Shown here: positions 38,807 to 47,563 of the stretch, one piece after another
How the letters are laid out: each line of letters opens with the position of its first letter
How positions within the stretch are numbered: the stretch's first letter is position 1
From: Paenibacillus cymbidii
GTDB lineage: Bacteria > Bacillota > Bacilli > Paenibacillales > NBRC-103111
Direction: 5' to 3'
Length of the DNA: 64,000 nucleotides
NCBI RefSeq assembly: GCF_004764705.1
Contig: NZ_SHLX01000021.1
Coordinates: 1-64,000, forward strand
Program-made: the position numbers and the translations under genes
Notes under the pieces: generated by a model
The model's database searches: none
Told to the model about the DNA's origin: nothing
Seen by the model: only the letters and a program-made list of their open reading frames with translations

Positions 38807-39011
38807 ACAAACGCGCAGCTCCGTTCCGACCGGGCCGGCGTTGGCCGTCCGGTCCCGTTAGTAGCCGAACGGCCAACATTCGCCGGCCGCCGACATCACG
38901 AAGTGTAAACCGGGCAAGGTCGCCGGACTAGCGGGAATAATTTGCGGCAGTAGCGATTTTTTTGCGGCGCTGCGAATTTGGCGGGCGATTGTGCATATGA
39001 GGGCTTAGTTG

Positions 39012-39056
39012 AAAACGAAAAACGGCTTCTTGTCCACAGTGGGGACAAAAAACCGT
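39012..39056 (-). terminator. thiL terminator
   Basis: On the minus strand, ACGG...TTGTCC-loop-GGACAA...CCGT forms an interrupted stem followed by TTTTTCGTTTTC. Confidence 0.65.
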
Positions 39057-39066
39057 CCGGGAGAAT

Positions 39067-40125
39067 TCAATGGTTTCGACCGTCGGGAAGGCTGTCGGGA
39101 TCACCGCCGGGAAGGCCATCGGTAACGCCGCCGGGAAAATGATTGTAGCCGCCGCGTTTTATCGTTTCGACGGTTCCATCTTTGCGAAGCAATCGGACCG
39201 TGCCCGCTGCGCCGGCAACTTCGCCGACGATGTGGAACGGCAGCCCTGCTGCGCGGAACAGCTCGCCGGCGCGGGCGGCGTCCCGTTCCGGCAGCGTGCC
39301 GACGAGCCGATAATCTTCGCCGCCGTAGAGCGCCCAGTCGAGAGCGCTCCTGCCGCTCGCTGCCGCGTAACGAAGCAGCGGCTCCTCCAGCGGCAGCGCC
39401 GCTTCGCGCAGCACGATGCCGCAGCCGGACGCTTCGGCGATTTCGCGCGCTTCGCTGGCCAAGCCGTCGCTGATGTCGTTCAGCGCGTGGCACAGGCCTG
39501 AGCGTTGCAGCAGCCTTCCCGCTTCGACCTGCGGCAGCGGCCGCTTGTGCGCTGCGAGCAGCGACGCATGTGCGTCGGCCGCTCGTCCCGCCAGCAGCGC
39601 GTGCAGCCCGGCCGCGGACAGACCCAGCGGGCCGGTGACGAACACCGCGTCGCCTTCGCGGGCGGCGGACCGCAGCAAGGCGCGGCCCCGTTCGACTTCG
39701 CCGACGACCGTGACGGAAACGACAAGCCCGCCGTTGGTCGACGTCGTGTCGCCGCCGATGACGGCTACTCCGTACCGGTCGGCGCACGCGTAGAGCCCGT
39801 CATAAAGCTCGCGCAGCCGCGCTTCGGCGAACCCGGGCGGCCGAACGAGCGACACGAGCGCATGGCGCGGAATCGCGCCCATCGCCGCGAGGTCGCTGAC
39901 GCTCGACGCCATCGCTTTGAAACCGACGTCGGCGTCGGCCATTGTTTCGTCCTTGAAATGAATGTCCTGCACCATCGTGTCGCAGGACAACACCAGTTGC
40001 ATCGCCGCACCCGGCGTCACGACGGCGGCGTCGTCGCCGATGCCGACCTCGACGCCGCGCGCGTGTTGCCACTCCGGCGATTGCCGCCCGGCGTTCAGCA
40101 GCCGGATCAAGCCGAATTCGTCCAT
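39067..40125 (-). CDS. thiL: Thiamine-monophosphate kinase
   Basis: 352 residues, AIR-synthase-like fold. It has GIGDDAAVV (about 27-35) and LSCDTMVQDIHF at the ATP/Mg site, GGDTTSTNGGLVVSVTV, and NDISDGLASEAREIA. It phosphorylates thiamine monophosphate to the active pyrophosphate. The last about 20 residues (GGDPDSLPDGRNH region) are an unusual Gly/Pro/Asp-rich tail. In many Paenibacillaceae thiL directly precedes tsaE; here an 8-kb importer locus lies between. Confidence 0.95.
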   Translation of the reverse strand: MDEFGLIRLLNAGRQSPEWQHARGVEVGIGDDAAVVTPGAAMQLVLSCDTMVQDIHFKDETMADADVGFKAMASSVSDLAAMGAIPRHALVSLVRPPGFAEARLRELYDGLYACADRYGVAVIGGDTTSTNGGLVVSVTVVGEVERGRALLRSAAREGDAVFVTGPLGLSAAGLHALLAGRAADAHASLLAAHKRPLPQVEAGRLLQRSGLCHALNDISDGLASEAREIAEASGCGIVLREAALPLEEPLLRYAAASGRSALDWALYGGEDYRLVGTLPERDAARAGELFRAAGLPFHIVGEVAGAAGTVRLLRKDGTVETIKRGGYNHFPGGVTDGLPGGDPDSLPDGRNH

Positions 40126-40162
40126 ATCGCCAGCACGCGTCCTTCCGCCGATTGTTGAACTC

Positions 40163-40192
40163 ATTATAGTGCTTCCGTACAAGCCCTCGCAA
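40163..40192 (-). promoter_or_regulatory. thiL promoter
   Basis: Minus strand: -35 TTGCGA (40187-40192), 18-bp spacer, -10 TATAAT (40163-40168), followed by GAGTTCAACAA; 23 bases around it equal those before tsaE. Confidence 0.7.
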
Positions 40193-40290
40193 GAACAATC
40201 GCCCCTTGCGCAACTGCAGCATGCGGGACGGTGGAGGCGGTTGGGAGGCCGGGAGGCCGCCAGGGTTAGGGGGCAAGGCTGCCTCAACGC

Positions 40291-40575
40291 CGCTGTATGG
40301 CTGAAATCAGCCTTATTTCGCCCGCCGTTCGCTCAAATGCCGCTGTAAGGCTGAAATCGGCCTTATTTCGCCCGCTGTTCGCTCAAATGCCGCTGTAAGG
40401 CTGATATCAGCCTTATTTCGCCCGATGTTCGTTCAAATGCCGCTGCAAGGCTGAAATCATCCTTATTTCGCCCGATGCTCGCCCAAATGCCGCTGTAAGG
40501 CTGATATCAGCCTTATTTCGCCCGATGCTCGCCCAAATGCCGCTGTAAGGCTGAAATCAGCCTTATTTCAGCCAT
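40291..40575. repeat. Six tandem 50-bp palindromic repeats
   Basis: Units start at 40291, 40341, 40391, 40441, 40491 and 40541. Each contains AAGGCTGAWATCAGCCTT or a close variant, a perfect or near-perfect 18-bp palindrome, followed by ATTTCGCCCG and a more variable linker. No unique spacers, so not CRISPR. Confidence 0.95.
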
Positions 40576-40897
40576 TTGGGAAAGAGCATGCTACTTGGAA
40601 AGCTGTGGGACTGAGGTGGGGGGCGATTGGAGTGCGGTTGAGGGGCAGTGAGAGTGTGGTTGAGATCCAACGGGTATGAGAATGCGACGAAGATCGGCTG
40701 GTTTTGCAATCAAGCTGCCAAGCCGCCCCCTCTACCGACTGTACTCCTCACAAGCGTGACACCGATCACCATACGGATCCGCCGCATAGAAGCCAAAAAA
40801 GGTACAGCAAAAACGAGAAATTAGGATAGGCACCAGGTATTCCCTTCCTCCATAATGAACCTGTAAGCGAATACTCAAGCGAGCTCGCGCGTATCGG
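40576..40897. other. Gene-free stretch between the 50-bp and 39-bp repeat arrays
   Basis: About 320 bp with no convincing gene and no clear promoter by eye; the promoter of the plus-strand importer should lie here or just inside the 39-bp repeats. Confidence 0.4.
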
Positions 40898-41092
40898 CTT
40901 ACGAAGCTGCGTTTTCCGACGGAAACGCGGTGTATGCTTACGAAGCTGCGTTTCCTGACGGAAACGCGGTGTATGCTTACGAAGCTGCGTTTCCTGACGG
41001 AAACGCGGTGTATGCTTACGAAGCTGCGTTTTCTAAAGAAAACGCGGTGTATGCTTACGAAGCTGCGTTTTCTAAAGAAAACGCTGAGGAGG
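40898..41092 (+). repeat. Five tandem 39-bp hairpin repeats in the leader of an importer operon
   Basis: Units begin at 40898, 40937, 40976, 41015 and 41054, each starting CTTACGAAGCTGCG. Each holds an 8-bp stem: GCGTTTCC-TGAC-GGAAACGC in copies 2-3, GCGTTTTC-TAAA-GAAAACGC in copies 4-5, and a U-G pair in copy 1. The last hairpin (41065-41084) ends exactly where the ribosome binding site (GAGGAGG) of the binding-protein gene begins. Confidence 0.9.
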
Positions 41093-41099
41093 CACGAAC

Positions 41100-42848
41100 A
41101 TGCTGCGCAACAAACCGACCATTTGGGGAGTCATCGCCATCACCACCCTGTCGCTGGCGGCTACCGCCTGCAACAATTCCAAGGAGCCGGCCGCCGGCTC
41201 CAGCACGTCGCCGAGCGCTTCGGCGCCGGCTTCATCGGCTGCGCCAAGCGCATCGGCCGCCAAAACCGACGACGGACCGCTCGGCAAATACGCGCCGACC
41301 ATCACGGTGTCGACGGTGCGCATGCAGAACAGCGGCCTGAAATTCCCTTCCGGCGACAACTGGGACAACAACGTATACACCCGGGAAATCGAAAAACAGC
41401 TCGGCATCAAGCTAACGAACAAGTGGGTCGTCGACGACCAGCAATACGCCAAAAAGCTGAGCGTCTCGATGGTAGCGGGCGATCTGCCCGACCTGTTCCA
41501 GGTCAACATGCAGCAGCTGCAGCTGCTCGTCGAATCCGGCCAGGCCGCCGATTTGACCGACCTGTACGCCAAATACGCTTCCGACCTGACGAAGCAAAGC
41601 ATGGAAGACGGCGGCGGCATCAAGAAACAAGCCGTCACCTTCGGCGGCAAGCTGATGGCCTTGCCGCAGGACGGCGGCGGCCGCGAAGACGCGCATTACC
41701 TGTTCATCCGCAACGACTGGCTGAAGAAGCTGAACCTCCAGCCGCCGAAAACGATGGACGACGTCATCAACATCGCCAAAGCGTTTGCCAACAACGACCC
41801 GGACGGCAACGGCAAAAAAGACACGTTCGGCCTCAGCCTCGACTACAATCTGTTCAACGGCTGGTCGGGTCTCGACGGCTTCTTCAACGGCTATCACGCC
41901 TATCCGTTCAATCCGGGCGGTCCGAACGCCACGGGGCTGAACCTGATGTTCCTGAAAGGCGCGGACGGCAAACTCGTTTACGCCGACATCCAACCCGAAG
42001 TAAAAACCGCGCTCGGCAAGCTGCAGGAGTTGTTCAAAGCCGGCGCGATCAACCCGGAATTCAGCGTCATCAACGGCGAGAAATCGGCCGAACTGGCAAC
42101 GTCGGGCAAAGTCGGCATGACCTTCGGTTCGTTCTGGGTGCCGAGCTGGCCCATTAACGACATGAAAAAAACCGACCCGAACGTCGATTGGGGCGTCTAC
42201 CCGATCGTGTCGGCCGACAGCCAACCGGCGCTGGCGACAAGCAACGGCTTCATGCCGAAGTGGTACTACGTCGTCAACAAGAACAGCAAAAACAAAGAAG
42301 CCGTCATCAAGCTGCTGAACTTCTACATGGAGAAAAACTACGGGGCGTCCCGCGACGAAGAGTACCATACGCACAAGGAAGGGGACAAGGTGATCGAAAC
42401 GTTCTCCTACGCTCCGATCCGCAGCGGCTTCGCCGAAACGAACCAGAACGATTACGCCGCAACGGCGGCGGCGCTTGCGTCGAAGGATCCGTCGAAGCTG
42501 TCTCCGGCGGCCAAAGTATACTACGACAACATCACCAAATACCGCGCCGGCGACATGAGCCAATGGTGGTATGAAAAAGAATTCGCGCCCGGCGGCACGT
42601 ACGATTTGCTCGGCCAATACAAGAAAAACAACAGCTTCATGACGAACGCCTTCACCGGCTCGCCGACCGATACGATGGTGGCCAAAGGCGCGGCGCTGAA
42701 AGATTTGGAAGTGCAGACGTTCACCAAAATCATTCTCGGCGAGTCGCTCGATTCGTTCGACAAGTTCGTCGAAAACTGGAAAAAGCAAGGCGGCGACCAA
42801 ATCACGAAGGAAGTCAACGACTGGTACGCAACCAAAGGCGGCAAGTAA
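41100..42848 (+). CDS. Extracellular solute-binding lipoprotein
   Basis: 582 residues. Signal peptide with lipobox LAATAC (Cys near 24), a Ser/Ala/Pro linker (about 30-55) and a large family-1 binding fold containing DPDGNGKKDTFGLSL. First gene of a three-gene plus-strand importer operon. ATG 41100 follows GAGGAGG with 7 bp spacing, immediately after the last leader hairpin, so the leader structure probably influences translation. Confidence 0.93.
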   Translation: MLRNKPTIWGVIAITTLSLAATACNNSKEPAAGSSTSPSASAPASSAAPSASAAKTDDGPLGKYAPTITVSTVRMQNSGLKFPSGDNWDNNVYTREIEKQLGIKLTNKWVVDDQQYAKKLSVSMVAGDLPDLFQVNMQQLQLLVESGQAADLTDLYAKYASDLTKQSMEDGGGIKKQAVTFGGKLMALPQDGGGREDAHYLFIRNDWLKKLNLQPPKTMDDVINIAKAFANNDPDGNGKKDTFGLSLDYNLFNGWSGLDGFFNGYHAYPFNPGGPNATGLNLMFLKGADGKLVYADIQPEVKTALGKLQELFKAGAINPEFSVINGEKSAELATSGKVGMTFGSFWVPSWPINDMKKTDPNVDWGVYPIVSADSQPALATSNGFMPKWYYVVNKNSKNKEAVIKLLNFYMEKNYGASRDEEYHTHKEGDKVIETFSYAPIRSGFAETNQNDYAATAAALASKDPSKLSPAAKVYYDNITKYRAGDMSQWWYEKEFAPGGTYDLLGQYKKNNSFMTNAFTGSPTDTMVAKGAALKDLEVQTFTKIILGESLDSFDKFVENWKKQGGDQITKEVNDWYATKGGK

Positions 42849-42921
42849 ATAGTTTCGCCACATCCGAAGGGACAGAAGCCGCGGTCTTCTGTCCCTTCGG
42901 CCGGCAACGGGAGGGATTACG

Positions 42922-43890
42922 ATGTCCGCAACTACGCAAACCGCTGCCGATACCGGCTCCGCGTCCCCGGCGGCGCCGCCGGCCCGAAAGACGCGAACGC
43001 GCAACTGGAAGATGGAAGCGCCGTTCCACCTGATGATTTTTCCAGCGCTTGTATGCGTGCTGATTTTCAGCTACGGCCCGATGGCAGGCATCGGCATCGC
43101 GTTCCAGAAGTTCGTGCCGACAAGCGGCCTGTTCGGATCGAAATGGATCGGCTTTGACAATTTCAGCTACGTCTACAGTTTGCCCGATACGACACGCGTC
43201 ATCTACAACACGGTGTTCATCGCCGTGATGAAAATGATCGCCGGCATGGCCGCGCCGATCGCCACCGCGCTGCTGCTGAACGAAATCGCCCGGCCGCTGT
43301 TCAAGCGCGTCGTGCAGACCGTCATTTACATGCCGCATTTCCTGTCCTGGGTCATTCTTTCCGGCATTATCGTCGACGTACTGTCGCCGAACTACGGGAT
43401 TTTCAACGATTTCCTTGGCTGGCTCGGCATCAAGCCGACCTTCTTCCTCGGCGACGAGCGCTGGTTTCCGTTCGTGCTGGTCGGCACCGACGTCTGGAAA
43501 GAATTCGGCTTCGGCACGATCGTGTATTTGGCCGCGCTGACGGGCATCAACCCCGCGCTGTACGAAGCGGCCGTCATCGACGGCGCCGGGCGGTGGAAAC
43601 AGACGCTGTACGTGACGCTCCCCGGCATCGCGCCGATCGTCGTGCTGATGGGCACGCTCAGTTTGGGCAACATTTTAAACGCCGGCTTCGACCAGGTGTT
43701 TAATCTCTATAGTCCGACCGTCTACTCCACCGGCGACATTCTCGATACTTACGTGTATCGGCTCGGCCTCGTCAACCTGCAGTTCGGCGTCGCCACGGCG
43801 GTAGGCTTGTTCAAATCGGTCGTTTCGTTCGTGCTGATTTCGGTTTCTTACCTGCTTGCTTACCGGCTGGCGAATTATCGCATTTTTTAA
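42922..43890 (+). CDS. Sugar ABC importer permease (LplB type)
   Basis: 322 residues with an Ala/Thr-rich N-terminal tail, six membrane helices and EAA loop YEAAVIDGAGRWKQTLYVTL. ATG 42922 follows GGGAGGG. It lies 73 bp after the binding-protein gene, with a GC-rich hairpin in the gap (around 42858-42903) that may lower downstream expression. Confidence 0.92.
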   Translation: MSATTQTAADTGSASPAAPPARKTRTRNWKMEAPFHLMIFPALVCVLIFSYGPMAGIGIAFQKFVPTSGLFGSKWIGFDNFSYVYSLPDTTRVIYNTVFIAVMKMIAGMAAPIATALLLNEIARPLFKRVVQTVIYMPHFLSWVILSGIIVDVLSPNYGIFNDFLGWLGIKPTFFLGDERWFPFVLVGTDVWKEFGFGTIVYLAALTGINPALYEAAVIDGAGRWKQTLYVTLPGIAPIVVLMGTLSLGNILNAGFDQVFNLYSPTVYSTGDILDTYVYRLGLVNLQFGVATAVGLFKSVVSFVLISVSYLLAYRLANYRIF

Positions 43891-43912
43891 TCATCCGAAG
43901 GAGGCGGTCGAC

Positions 43913-44800
43913 TTGGTTCGCCAACTGACATTTGGCCGCAGGCTGTTTGCGGGCGCCAATTATTTGTTCCTCGCCGTGCTTGCCGCCGTTTGCCTGATGC
44001 CGCTGATCAGCGTGCTCGCCGTTTCGTTCAGCGAAGCGAGCGCAATTACGTCCGGTCAGGTCAAGCTATGGCCGGTCGGCTTCACGTTCCGTTCCTACTC
44101 CTTCGTTGCGACGAAGGACGCGTTTCTGCGCTCGATGCTCATTTCGCTCGAACGGGTCGGCATCGGCACGACGCTCAATATGCTGCTGACGGTGCTGGTC
44201 GCTTATCCGCTGTCCAAGGAACGGGCGCAGTTCCGCTTCCGCACGATGTATGCCTGGGTGTTCGTGTTTACGATGCTGTTTTCGGGCGGCCTCATTCCGA
44301 CGTACATCGTCGTCAAGGAGCTCGGGCTGCTCGATTCGATCTGGGCGCTTGTGCTGCCGGGGGCGCTGCCGATTTTTAACGCGATTCTGCTGCTCAACTT
44401 TTTCCGCGGCTTGCCGAAGGAGCTGATCGACGCGTCGCTCATCGACGGCGCGGGCCAATGGCAAACGCTGTGGCGCATCGTGCTTCCGCTGTCGATGCCG
44501 GCGCTGGCGACGATTACGCTGTTTTCGGTCGTCGGTCACTGGAACGAATGGTTCAACGGCCTGATCTACATGAATGCGCCGGAGCATTACCCGCTCGCCA
44601 GCTACTTGCAGACGGTGATCATCCAGCGCGACCTGAGCCTGCTCGTCGATCCGCAGCAGTTCAAGCTGATGACGGAGATGAGCGATCGCGGGCTGAAGGC
44701 GGCGCAAATTTTTCTCGGGGCGGTACCCGTGTTCGTGCTGTACCCGTTCCTGCAGCGGTATTTCATGAGCGGGATCGTGATGGGAAGCGTCAAGGAATAA
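43913..44800 (+). CDS. Sugar ABC importer permease (YtcP/LplC type)
   Basis: About 295 residues with six membrane helices and EAA loop IDASLIDGAGQWQTLWRIVL; it ends FLQRYFMSGIVMGSVKE. The best start is TTG 43913 behind AAGGAGGCGG, 22 bp after its partner permease. It closes the plus-strand importer operon. Confidence 0.92.
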   Translation: MVRQLTFGRRLFAGANYLFLAVLAAVCLMPLISVLAVSFSEASAITSGQVKLWPVGFTFRSYSFVATKDAFLRSMLISLERVGIGTTLNMLLTVLVAYPLSKERAQFRFRTMYAWVFVFTMLFSGGLIPTYIVVKELGLLDSIWALVLPGALPIFNAILLLNFFRGLPKELIDASLIDGAGQWQTLWRIVLPLSMPALATITLFSVVGHWNEWFNGLIYMNAPEHYPLASYLQTVIIQRDLSLLVDPQQFKLMTEMSDRGLKAAQIFLGAVPVFVLYPFLQRYFMSGIVMGSVKE

Positions 44801-44832
44801 GGCAGAGCGTGTTTCGAAAAGCAACCGTATCC

Positions 44833-45023
44833 AAATAAGCCATGTTTTCGGGCCTATTTCGCAAAAAAGAGGCGGCAGCAAAGAAATAGCCAGTGAATAC
44901 ACTGGTTATTTCGCGGAAAACGGCGATTTTGAGCCGGTTTGGTCACAATAGCCAGCGAAATCGCTGGCTATTTTTGACGAAGCGGCGGAAACAAGGGGAA
45001 TAGGCCATTTTTCATGGGCTATT
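44833..45023. repeat. Four-hairpin intergenic repeat module, copy 2
   Basis: Hairpins begin at 44833 (AATAAGCC...GGCCTATT), 44884 (AATAGCCAGTG...CACTGGTTATT), 44947 (AATAGCCAGCG...CGCTGGCTATT) and 44999 (AATAGGCCA...TGGGCTATT). The spacing (51, 63, 52) matches the other copies. It lies between two converging operons. Confidence 0.9.
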
Positions 45024-45040
45024 CCTTCCTGGGTAGTACA

Positions 45041-45093
45041 AAAAAGCCTCCGAAACGGCGAACGATGATGAACGTCGCGTCCTCGGAGGCTTT
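45041..45093 (-). terminator. Terminator of the GH78-like gene
   Basis: AAAGCCTCCGA (45043-45053) pairs with TCGGAGGCTTT (45083-45093); on the minus strand the stem is followed by TTTTTTG. Confidence 0.8.
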
Positions 45094-45108
45094 AACTTCG
45101 CGGCTGTG

Positions 45109-47544
45109 TCAGGGAAGTGCGCAAGCGAGCCGGGCGTCGGTCGCTTCGGCGAACGCGGTCGACGCGCCGTCCGGCAGCGTTACGACGACGGGCACGCCCG
45201 GCGGCGCCTGCACGTGCAGGAGGAACCGGCGCGACTCGTCGACCCGCCAGGAGACGGCAACTTCGCCGCGCACGGTGGCTACGGCGCCTTCCGCCCACTG
45301 CAGCGGCCCCGGGAACGGCGCCACGCCGATGCGCGCGTAACCCGGCTCGAGCGGAAACACGCCGAGCAGCCGCGCCGGAAACTCGTACAGCGGCGCCGCT
45401 CCCCAGCCGTGGCAGTCGCTGCGCTGCGACACCGGGTCTTCGACCCAGGCGGTCACATGTTGCCCGAGCTGCTCGCGCCACATGTCCCACAGCGCAAACG
45501 AGCGGTCGTACAAGCCGGCCCTCTCCAGCGCGCGGAACAGCAGGAAGGCGAAGGCCGTGGAAGCGCGCGGCAGCTCCGGTTCGGCGAGCATGCGCGTCAG
45601 CAGCGGCCGCGCCTCCTCGGCGCCGGCGGCTCCGGACAGCACGGCCCATATTTGCGCGTGCTGGCTGAACTGCGCCGCGGACGGCCCGTCGCGGAACAGC
45701 CCGCGCTCCGCGTCGTAGCAGCGCTCGCGCACCGCCAGGCAGATGCGTTCGGCCCGCTCGCGGTACTCGGCCGCGACGCCGGGGCGGTCCGTCCAGACGA
45801 GCAGCTCCGCCGCCTTGCGCAGCGCGTCGGCGTACATCATGCTGGCGACCGCCACCGGTCCGACCCGGTTGGCCGGAGGCGCGCCATACGTTTCCTTCCA
45901 CTCCTCCACCCAATCGACAAACCCCCAATAGGCGGCAGGAAGCTGTTCGACCAAACCGTCCGCGCCGACGCGGCGGCCGAACCAATCCAGCACCGCATCG
46001 ATCGTCGGGCGATAGCGGATCACAAGCGAAGCATCGCCTACATGCAGGAAATGATCGTGCACCATCGCGATCCAGAACAGCGCAAACCCCGGGATCACCT
46101 GCGGCGATATCGACGGATACCGCGCCTGCAGCATGCCGGAAGGCAGCAGCGAGCTGTGAAAATCGTAAATCGCCTTGCGGGCGAGCCGGTCGTCGCCGCC
46201 GACATAATAAGTGAACAGCATTTGCAGCCGCGTGTCCATTTCGTATTGCATTTGCTCGTAATACGGCGTGTCCTCGTACGATTCGTGCATGCAGCGGGCC
46301 AGCGTGTTCAAGCTGATGCGCCAGAGCGGGCCGAACGTATCGTCCGAGCAGGCGAAACGGGAGCGCGCGTCAAGCGGGTACCCCGTGTCGCGATAGCGCA
46401 AGCCGCGCACGACAAGCGGCTCAGCCGCCGCCGTAATACGGAGCCGGACGAAGCGGAACGCCCGCATCCAGAACGGCTCGTAGCTTTCGGCGTTCCCTTC
46501 TCCAGCCGCGCCGCCAACACCGGCGCCGATGCCAATGCCGGCCGCCGTATAGCGGTCCTCCGGCCCGTACAACGCTTTGCCGGGCAGCCATTCGTCGCGA
46601 ACGCCTTTGTTGCGCGCCGCACCCGGCTCGGCCGGGAACTCGTAGCACTCGGAGCAGATCAGCCCGATGCGGGCGCTCGCTCCCCCGACTATATCGAGCC
46701 GCACGTAACCGGTGGCGAACTCGCCCGCGTCAAGCTCGAACCAACGCGTCGCGCCGGCCGGCACAACGACGCCGCGCAAGTCGGCCGGCAGCTGCGCCGT
46801 CGCCTCCGCCGCATCGGCTTCCTCCTCGCCGCTTCCGCAGCGCGCCACGCGCACGAAGGTACGCTCCGTTTCGTCGAGCGGCGGAATCGGACGCGGCGTC
46901 AGCTGCCAAGGCGTCAACTGGCCCCAGTTCGTATCGGCCGTGGCGCTTACAACCGCCGCTTGCGCCCAGCCGCCGTCGTCATACCCGGCCCGCTTCCAAC
47001 CGTGCGGCGCCAGCGCGCCGTCGACTGTTTCCGGCCCGCCGACGAACAGCGTAAACCGCTCCCGCTGAAAGCCGAGCGACGCGTCGCGCAGCACGCGCCA
47101 GCGTTCGTCGCTGTGCAGCGCTTCGAGCGGGTTCCCGTCGGCGTCCAGCAGCGCGCCCTCAAACAGAAAGACGCCGCGTTCGGACCGCCATACGGCGCTT
47201 GGTCCGGTCAAACCGCCGCTGCGCCCGGGATCGAACGGATAGTGAACGACGAATGCGGCCAGCACATTCGTTCCCGGACGAAGCCGATCGGTCAAGTCGA
47301 CCGTTTCGTAGTAGTGCGTCCATCGGTCGCCTTTGCAAGGGCCGACGGAGACGGACTCGCCGTTCAGAAGCAGCCGGTAGCGGCTGTCGGCCGATACGTC
47401 CGCCACCAACCGGCAGCCCCCGCCCGCCGGCACTTCGAACGTGCGGCGCAAATAAACGGCATCGTGCGTCCTCTCGGAGCCGGCGGCTTCCTGCCGCTCG
47501 GGATGCCAAATCCAGCTTGCTTGCCAAGCGCGATTTTCTTCCAA
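45109..47544 (-). CDS. Glycoside hydrolase family 78-like alpha-L-rhamnosidase
   Basis: About 811 residues, cytosolic. N-terminal beta-sandwich modules (WQASWIWHPE..., then a jelly-roll to about 380) precede an (alpha/alpha)6 catalytic barrel with MHESYEDTPYYEQMQYEMD (acidic catalytic region, about 430-450) and YWGFVDWVEEW. The C-terminal beta domain ends the protein. The family removes terminal L-rhamnose from plant or pectic glycans. TTG 47544 behind AGGGGAGAA gives a normal start and clears the upstream gene; ATG 47580 would overlap it. Confidence 0.85.
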   Translation of the reverse strand: MEENRAWQASWIWHPERQEAAGSERTHDAVYLRRTFEVPAGGGCRLVADVSADSRYRLLLNGESVSVGPCKGDRWTHYYETVDLTDRLRPGTNVLAAFVVHYPFDPGRSGGLTGPSAVWRSERGVFLFEGALLDADGNPLEALHSDERWRVLRDASLGFQRERFTLFVGGPETVDGALAPHGWKRAGYDDGGWAQAAVVSATADTNWGQLTPWQLTPRPIPPLDETERTFVRVARCGSGEEEADAAEATAQLPADLRGVVVPAGATRWFELDAGEFATGYVRLDIVGGASARIGLICSECYEFPAEPGAARNKGVRDEWLPGKALYGPEDRYTAAGIGIGAGVGGAAGEGNAESYEPFWMRAFRFVRLRITAAAEPLVVRGLRYRDTGYPLDARSRFACSDDTFGPLWRISLNTLARCMHESYEDTPYYEQMQYEMDTRLQMLFTYYVGGDDRLARKAIYDFHSSLLPSGMLQARYPSISPQVIPGFALFWIAMVHDHFLHVGDASLVIRYRPTIDAVLDWFGRRVGADGLVEQLPAAYWGFVDWVEEWKETYGAPPANRVGPVAVASMMYADALRKAAELLVWTDRPGVAAEYRERAERICLAVRERCYDAERGLFRDGPSAAQFSQHAQIWAVLSGAAGAEEARPLLTRMLAEPELPRASTAFAFLLFRALERAGLYDRSFALWDMWREQLGQHVTAWVEDPVSQRSDCHGWGAAPLYEFPARLLGVFPLEPGYARIGVAPFPGPLQWAEGAVATVRGEVAVSWRVDESRRFLLHVQAPPGVPVVVTLPDGASTAFAEATDARLACALP

Positions 47545-47563
47545 CGCGATTCTCCCCTGTCCG

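Noticed and set aside
40291-41092. Possible CRISPR array
   Set aside because: The 50-bp and 39-bp repeats are directly tandem without unique spacers, and no cas genes are near.
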